Assembly: GCA_041859375.1 (NCBI GenBank)
Contig: JBHEKP010000157.1
Location: 1-16,755 of the forward strand
Length of the DNA stretch: 16,755 nt
DNA from: JBHEKP01 sp041859375
Lineage (GTDB): Bacteria; Hydrogenedentota; Hydrogenedentia; Hydrogenedentales; CAITNO01
Direction: 5' to 3'
Numbering within the stretch: position 1 is the first letter of the stretch; every line of letters begins with the position of its first letter. Shown piece by piece: positions 14,601-16,755 of this stretch. The position numbers were made by a program, and so were the translations under genes. The notes beneath the pieces are model-generated. The model made no database searches. It was not told the origin of the DNA and saw nothing but the letters and a program-made list of their open reading frames with translations.

Positions 14601-15594
14601 AAGCCCGGCCCATGCCTATGCCAACGCCGGGGTCTACTCCGTCTCCCTGACGGTCACCACCGGCGCGGGCAGCGACACCGAGGTGAAGACGAATGTTGTC
14701 ACCGTGGTTGATCCGGAAGGGCCGACGGTGGACTTCACCGCCTCCCCCGCCACCGGACTGGCCCCGCTGGACGTGCAGTTTGTTGACATGACCCAGCCCG
14801 GCGACGCGCCAATCAGTTCATGGCTCTGGTCCTTCGGCGACGGAGAAACCAGCACCCTGGCCTCGCCCGTCCACACCTATGCGGCGGCGGGCACCTATTC
14901 CGTGACGCTGGAGGTTACCACCGCGCTCGGGACAAACACCCTCACCAGGAACAACCTCGTGGTGGTGGCCGAACCCGGCGCGCCTTCGGCGGCCTTCACC
15001 GCCCATCCGCTGTCGGGAACCGCGCCGCTGTCGGTGCAGTTCGGCAGCCTTGCCGCCGCCGGCAGCGCCCCCATTGTGAAATGGGAGTGGGATTTCGGCG
15101 ACGGCCAGACCAGCCTGTCGCAGTCGCCCCTCCACGTGTACAACACGCAGGGAACCTATGCGGTCACCCTCACCGTCACGGACGCCAACAACAATGTGGG
15201 CCAGTCCGTGCAGGCAAACTATGTGACCGTGGGCTCGCCCGCGGCGCTGTCCGCGGCGTTTTCCTCCGATGTGCAGACGGGCAGCGCGCCCCTGGCCGTG
15301 GCCTTCACCGACCAGTCAACGCCGGGCTCCTCGCCGGTCACGCAATGGGAATGGGATTTCGGCGACGGGGAAGGCTCCACGGCGCAGAACCCCTCCCATA
15401 CCTACACCGAACCCGGTGCGTACACGGTGTCGCTGACCGTGTTCAACGCGCAGGGCAGTGACACAGAATCCAGGGCCGGTTACATCACCGTGGAAAGCGG
15501 CATGCCCGCCGCCGGTTTGGCGGGTCTCGCGGCGCTTGCGGCCGCCTTCGGGCTCATGGGTGCGCGCGGATTCCGGCGGGGGCAAAAGAGGTAG
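11617..15594 (+). CDS. Very large secreted Gly-rich / six-PKD surface protein with C-terminal sorting-like tail
   Basis: The 1325-residue protein begins with a signal peptide, probably cut after ALA-27. C22 in ILACG is a poor lipobox alternative. Residues about 28-120 are a beta-type segment. Residues about 122-572 are Gly-rich repeats (GGxGGxGG, GGAGGPGG), broken by short hydrophobic strands such as CIVLSAKGLLKLSPGAQINI. About 573-778 is a beta-rich region that I do not recognise (AAYGWLQAGYWNDG, VLIRNTNPGSTITSITVSV). Residues 779 to about 1295 are six PKD domains of about 86 residues, each with W-x-W/F-x-F-G-D-G and H-x-Y-x-x-x-G-x-Y-x-V-x-L. The C-terminus is MPAAG, a hydrophobic stretch LAGLAALAAAFGLMGA, and a basic RGFRRGQKR, the motif-helix-basic layout of PEP-CTERM-like sorting signals. 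The ATG has GGGGA 9 bases upstream. PKD domains mediate adhesion or protein contacts outside the cell, so a cell-surface or matrix role is likely. The substrate is unknown. No catalytic domain is seen. Confidence 0.85.
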   Translation: MTLFQSSSIIRGALVCALILACGTALADLTDIYESDGILRDLVVLAGETIEINTDANPPTLLVDAAPIGYLYRGRVVDGAAVFDFDNVSIAENVPSTVTGNRPLVISAAGDMTVGASFDVSAGKAGGGQGGTGGPGANGGQGGTGGPGGAGGPGGAGGAGGNALPSSSPGADSGLGLAGGDGGPGLSGSQGNSATTPGQSGTAGYGNTPGAEGVGGNGGQNSGGLGDGGSGSSLVGTAGAAKTRAGALDGRGGSVQTFNLFGASITYGLPGANGNAGNAGGAAGSNAVAGNSGAPGDAGASPNFTVDANSLLLAAGPGGGGGGGGAGGGGGSGDNGGGGGGSTYLPAFTIPIINIPVPETKVGGGGGAGAGGGTSGVGGNGGGGGGGGGVGGATGLQGAAGSANTPAAGGNGGDGQSAIIGLGGNGGSAGSAGPGGAGGAGGSGGSGGAGGQGAPGAAGGGCIVLSAKGLLKLSPGAQINISAEAPQSGGAGAPGAAGTPSGAACTATAAGGTGGAAGDPLFGPLIPATLTNLIKGGKGGNGGSGGSGGAGGASGGGGQGGNGGRGGYGAPGMLKLHGSVVLVDQAGANTARIIADNADGSAPEKNGKFTVVSNMTAAARALNQPAFSNSSTVQGIAANDIVLKEANPYTGGDTPLVPNLEEGPAAYGWLQAGYWNDGVESPAFNSDNGLEFRMLLEADGASVFDGFDQVLIRNTNPGSTITSITVSVNGGAPALIDGAGGAPGVLGPGQTWTTTVPAGTPVSVPGANGSVSDRPVAQFSATPQSGAKNLVVQFVDESDPGSSPIIAWAWDFGDGNTSTAPNPIHTYTVSGSYTVSLSVQTSYGLSLETKTGYIVVTDPIGPSADFTSGPSIIAPGASVFFGDASLPGSLPVTGWLWDFGDGNTSTLQSPAHVYALPGVYTVSLTVTTGAGSDTETKADLVAVVAPAGPDADFTSGPSSVLEGGTVYFGDTSLPGSLPVTGRLWDFGDGNTSTAQSPAHAYANAGVYSVSLTVTTGAGSDTEVKTNVVTVVDPEGPTVDFTASPATGLAPLDVQFVDMTQPGDAPISSWLWSFGDGETSTLASPVHTYAAAGTYSVTLEVTTALGTNTLTRNNLVVVAEPGAPSAAFTAHPLSGTAPLSVQFGSLAAAGSAPIVKWEWDFGDGQTSLSQSPLHVYNTQGTYAVTLTVTDANNNVGQSVQANYVTVGSPAALSAAFSSDVQTGSAPLAVAFTDQSTPGSSPVTQWEWDFGDGEGSTAQNPSHTYTEPGAYTVSLTVFNAQGSDTESRAGYITVESGMPAAGLAGLAALAAAFGLMGARGFRRGQKR
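11995..12060 (+). repeat. Exact 30-base direct repeat in the Gly-rich coding region
   Basis: Two identical 30-base units (11995-12024 and 12031-12060), each beginning GGCGGCCAGGGCGGCACAGG, are separated by GCCAAC, giving a 36-base (12-codon) period. They encode GGQGGTGGPG twice. Exact identity at the third codon positions points to a recent in-frame slippage or duplication. Confidence 0.8.
12568..12639 (+). repeat. GGC trinucleotide runs coding poly-Gly
   Basis: Eight uninterrupted GGC triplets stand at 12568-12591 and six more at 12622-12639, with near-GGC sequence between. They encode Gly stretches of the surface protein. Unit changes here would keep the frame, so the tract can vary in length without breaking the gene. 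They also produce long spurious open frames on the opposite strand. Confidence 0.75.
14194..14715 (+). repeat. Tandem duplication of PKD domains 2 and 3 (261-base period)
   Basis: Matching landmarks recur at exactly 261 bases (87 codons): TTCACCAGCGG at 14212 and 14473, TCCCTGCCCGGT-like at 14269 and 14530, and CTGACGGTCACCACC at 14386 and 14647. By my count 61 of 80 aligned residues are identical, far more than with the other four PKD domains, so this pair arose by a later duplication. Copy 3 has Arg where copy 2 has Trp before LWDFGDG. Confidence 0.8.
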
Positions 15595-15621
15595 CCCTAC
15601 CGGACAAGTAAAACGAAACAA

Positions 15622-15659
15622 CGCCGCCGGGCTTCAAAGGAAGTCCGGCGGCGGTTTTT
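15622..15659 (+). terminator. Strong intrinsic terminator after the surface protein, shared by convergent genes
   Basis: A 14-base-pair stem (left arm 15622-15635, right arm 15640-15653, one G-U pair) closes an AAAG loop and is followed by G and TTTTT (15655-15659). It lies 27 bases after the stop. Read on the minus strand the stem is followed by a looser T-rich stretch (TTGTTTCGTTTT), so it may also stop transcription of the convergent AhpD-like gene that ends at 15670. Confidence 0.9.
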
Positions 15660-15669
15660 GTTGAACCGG

Positions 15670-16152
15670 TTACTTTCCCCAACGTCCCCCGGAAATCCGG
15701 TGCAGAAACGCGTCAACCGTGTTTCCGGTCAGGTTACCCGCACGGATTACGCGCAGCGCCAGCTCAATATTGTCCGCCTGCCCGGCGCCGTAAAGGGCGT
15801 CCAGTTTGGCTCTTGCAGCCGCGTCGGGGCGGGCGTTGGCCTCCGCCCAGTGCCGGGCGTACAGCACGGCCTCGATTTCACCTTCGGGGCACCCCCCCAG
15901 ATCTCCGCCGAGCAGCGCGGCGATTTCATCGCGGGTCAGCCCCTCCCGGAGGGCGAACTTTGTGTGGGCGTGCGCGCAAAATCGGCATTCGTTGACCCGG
16001 GTCACCGCCAGCATCATCCGTTCGCGAAACCGCGGTTCCAGCCCGCGTCCCTTCATGATGGAGCGCAGCCGCCTCAGGTTGCCCAAAAGAAAGCGGATAT
16101 CGGCGAGAAACTCACCGAAGCTTTGGTATGTCCGCTTCCGAAACGGCTGCAT
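15670..16152 (-). CDS. AhpD-like / carboxymuconolactone decarboxylase-fold protein
   Basis: The 160-residue cytoplasmic protein has the AhpD active-site layout. E44, C56, C59 and H63 appear in FRERMMLAVTRVNECRFCAH and the following AHTKFA, with the same spacing as the Glu118, Cys130, Cys133, His137 relay of mycobacterial AhpD. In that family the CxxC pair performs thiol-dependent peroxide reduction or disulfide relay. Many members, however, have other or unknown reactions, so the substrate is open. An N-terminal helical lead (YQSFGEFLADIRFLLGNLRR) is typical of the small AhpD-like group. The ATG at 16152 has no good Shine-Dalgarno, but it sits only 12 bases after the stop of the oxidoreductase gene, so translation is probably coupled to it. 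The downstream side is closed by the hairpin at 15622-15659. Confidence 0.85.
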   Translation of the reverse strand: MQPFRKRTYQSFGEFLADIRFLLGNLRRLRSIMKGRGLEPRFRERMMLAVTRVNECRFCAHAHTKFALREGLTRDEIAALLGGDLGGCPEGEIEAVLYARHWAEANARPDAAARAKLDALYGAGQADNIELALRVIRAGNLTGNTVDAFLHRISGGRWGK

Positions 16153-16164
16153 GCGGAGCGCCGG

Positions 16165-16755
16165 TTAAAGTTTCCACGGGGCGCGCATCGGCCTTGAACG
16201 GCGCGCGTTGGCCTCCGGCGAGTCAATGAACTCCTCCCTGGCAGGATCCCAGCGCAGGGGCTTGTCCAACCGGATGGCCGTGTCGCAGGCGATGCAGAGC
16301 AGGTCCGCCTCCACCGCATCGTCAATGGGCGCCACGGTGGGCTTGTGATCCCGCACACAGTCCACAAAATTGCGCACGTGGTGCTTGCTCTCGTAAAGCC
16401 TCACCTTGTCCGTGTCGGGGAATTCCAAAGTGGCCAGCGAACCCGGCGAGGTGTTTATTTCGCCGCGCTTCACATGCACCCAGCCCTTGTCGCCGATGAA
16501 AACCGTGCCATGCTCAGCGCCTTTTGTGCCGAAACGCTCCAGCCATTCCTCCGGCGCGGGCGCACTACGGAAATCCATCCGGACCCCGCTGTCATAGGCG
16601 AGGTTAATCTTCCAACTGGTGGCGCAGTTGCACAGCCCCTCCGTTGGGAACCCGCCCGTTCCCTCAATCCGGCAGGGGGTGCGCATGAGATCACCCGCGC
16701 CCCACAGGGCGATGTCCACGGGATGGATGCCCCATCCGGCAATGAAACCGATGGC
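16165..16755 (-). CDS. Gfo/Idh/MocA-family oxidoreductase, C-terminal part, cut by window edge
   Basis: The frame is open to the right edge and shows the last 196 residues. It begins IGFIAGWGIHPVDIALWG, the G-W-x-x-H-x-x-D-x-A-x-W-G element that in this family carries the catalytic His/Asp region of the substrate domain. It then has beta-sheet segments (GFPTEGLCNCATSWKINLAY, GTVFIGDKGWVHV), HVRNFVDCVRDHK, and a terminal RRSRPMRAPWKL. That ending is like the planctomycete/Hydrogenedentota-type members. The missing N-terminus should hold the NAD(P)-binding Rossmann fold. Family members oxidise or reduce sugars, inositols or related polyols; the substrate is not predictable. A GTG at 16719 could be mistaken for the start, but conserved family sequence continues upstream of it. 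The stop is 12 bases before the AhpD-like gene. Confidence 0.9.
   Translation of the reverse strand, partial: AIGFIAGWGIHPVDIALWGAGDLMRTPCRIEGTGGFPTEGLCNCATSWKINLAYDSGVRMDFRSAPAPEEWLERFGTKGAEHGTVFIGDKGWVHVKRGEINTSPGSLATLEFPDTDKVRLYESKHHVRNFVDCVRDHKPTVAPIDDAVEADLLCIACDTAIRLDKPLRWDPAREEFIDSPEANARRSRPMRAPWKL

Noticed and set aside
16165..16719. Treating the GTG at 16719 as the start of the right-hand oxidoreductase
   Set aside because: The frame is open further right, and the upstream residues IGFIAGWGIHP are conserved family sequence, so the gene is cut by the window edge.

Overview
The window is a GC-rich bacterial segment with compact, mostly single-direction gene clusters. No rRNA, tRNA, CRISPR array or insertion sequence is visible. 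The gene mix points by inference to a Gram-negative-type environmental phylum such as Hydrogenedentota, or to a planctomycete/PVC-like lineage. It includes a type IV pilus / type II secretion cluster, a membrane glycosyltransferase fused to TPR repeats, a giant Gly-rich/PKD surface protein with a C-terminal sorting-like tail, and a Gfo/Idh/MocA oxidoreductase with a planctomycete-style C-terminus. Nothing in the window proves the taxon.

Region 1 (1-6274, minus strand) is one operon read leftwards from a good sigma70-type promoter at 6246-6274. It encodes a PilB/GspE assembly ATPase with a Ser-rich linker, a PilT retraction-type ATPase, a second GspE/PilB ATPase, a GspF/PilC platform protein, and the first 40 residues of a type IV prepilin that runs off the left edge. 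The genes lie 4 to 20 bases apart, except for an 86-base gap before the prepilin that holds a small hairpin and a strong Shine-Dalgarno site. Together they form the cytoplasmic motor, inner-membrane platform and a pilin subunit of a type IV filament machine.

Region 2 (6226-8886, minus strand) has an AT-richer spacer and then a 415-residue protein. That protein resembles the non-catalytic part of a group of Mrr-type restriction endonucleases but has no nuclease domain. Next comes thiD (HMP/HMP-P kinase of thiamine synthesis). thiD is preceded by an eight-codon reading frame with a strong ribosome-binding site whose stop overlaps the thiD start.

Region 3 (8887-15660, plus strand) begins with an 845-residue GT-C membrane glycosyltransferase carrying ten C-terminal TPRs. 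An AT-rich promoter region with several inverted repeats follows, then a 1325-residue secreted protein. This protein has a signal peptide, about 450 residues of Gly-rich repeats, a beta-rich middle, six PKD domains and a hydrophobic, basic-ended C-terminal anchor. A strong hairpin terminator lies between it and the convergent genes on the right.

Region 4 (15670-16755, minus strand) holds an AhpD-like (carboxymuconolactone decarboxylase fold) protein. It sits 12 bases downstream of the C-terminal half of a Gfo/Idh/MocA-family oxidoreductase that runs off the right edge.

The most interesting points are the orphaned Mrr-type accessory protein, the thiD leader frame, the palindrome-rich promoter of the large surface protein, and that protein's mosaic structure with a recently duplicated PKD repeat.
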